Assembly (NCBI GenBank): GCA_001800515.1 | Contig: MGVN01000202.1 | Span: 1-13,286 of the forward strand | From: Elusimicrobia bacterium RIFOXYB2_FULL_49_7 | Lineage (GTDB): Bacteria; Fibrobacterota; OXYB2-FULL-49-7 | Length of the DNA: 13,286 bases | Direction: 5' to 3' | Part shown: positions 13,243 through 13,286 of the stretch, one piece after another | Layout: each line of letters opens with the position of its first letter | How positions within the stretch are numbered: position 1 is the stretch's first letter | Made by a program: the position numbers and the translations under genes | Notes under the pieces: model-generated | Database searches by the model: none | Told to the model about the DNA's origin: nothing | Seen by the model: only the letters and a program-made list of their open reading frames with translations

Positions 13243-13286
13243 ATGAAACTGCTGTTGGCTCAGATCAATCCTATTCTCGGCGATCT
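13243..13286 (+). CDS. nadE: Probable glutamine-dependent NAD+ synthetase, first 14 codons (cut by window end)
   Basis: The frame reads MKLLLAQINPILGD, matching the N-terminus of the nitrilase-type glutaminase domain of bacterial NadE (consensus like M.IALAQINPTVGD). The full enzyme amidates deamido-NAD with ammonia drawn from glutamine. It starts 3 bases after the ruvB stop, continuing the operon. With only 14 residues visible, another nitrilase-superfamily amidohydrolase remains possible. Confidence 0.65.
   Translation, partial: MKLLLAQINPILGD

Noticed and set aside
1..13286. CRISPR array, insertion sequence, phage or defence island
   Set aside because: I found no regularly spaced repeats, transposase or integrase motifs, or known defence domains on either strand; most of the window is conserved housekeeping sequence.

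Overview
The window is a chromosomal segment from a Gram-negative bacterium. The signs are an LPS-heptose kinase, a periplasmic DegP-type protease, several signal-peptide proteins and an exported cell-wall amidase. Three proteins or remnants carry FlgD-like Ig or sorting domains of the 'WDG...G' type, and one carries an FGE-fold domain behind an Ig-like domain. Both are common in FCB-group bacteria and neighbouring uncultivated phyla (Fibrobacterota, Marinimicrobia, KSB1 or Calditrichota-like lineages). That placement is inference; no rRNA gene is present. Base composition is moderate in the conserved genes and clearly AT-richer at about 4200-5060 and 6316-6900.

Left part (1-4282): the 3' end of a heptose-7-phosphate kinase gene (rfaE1/hldA) converges, across a strong hairpin, on a minus-strand degP/htrA gene. 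Divergent from degP, sharing a 58-bp spacer, are two translationally coupled plus-strand genes. One encodes an exported FlgD-like Ig protein, the other an exported FGE-fold protein that lacks both catalytic cysteines. They run convergently, with 3 bp between stop codons, into a minus-strand gene for a DUF5610-like protein. That gene has a good Shine-Dalgarno site and a sigma-28 (flagellar type) promoter-like sequence.

Middle part (4283-7140): a HAD-family phosphatase gene is transcribed away from the DUF5610-like gene. A membrane-anchored TPR protein follows. Next is an AT-rich stretch with what look like the remains of one or two secreted proteins: a signal peptide plus the start of a propeller-like repeat, then a second signal peptide joined out of frame to a C-terminal FlgD-like sorting domain.

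Right part (7144-13286): an HU/IHF-family protein, then a tightly packed run smpB - N-acetylmuramoyl-L-alanine amidase - murI - yebC - ruvC - ruvA - ruvB - nadE (cut by the window end). Stop and start codons overlap or nearly touch through most of it, so it is probably one operon. It joins ribosome rescue, cell-wall turnover and precursor supply, a YebC-family protein, Holliday-junction processing and NAD synthesis.

I found no CRISPR array, transposase, tRNA or rRNA. The points most worth a second look are the sigma-28-like promoter, a recurring '-10 box, six bases, start codon' arrangement suggesting leaderless mRNAs, the FGE-fold pseudoenzyme with its coupled partner, and the decayed secreted-protein locus. 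None of these by itself demonstrates a new biological system.
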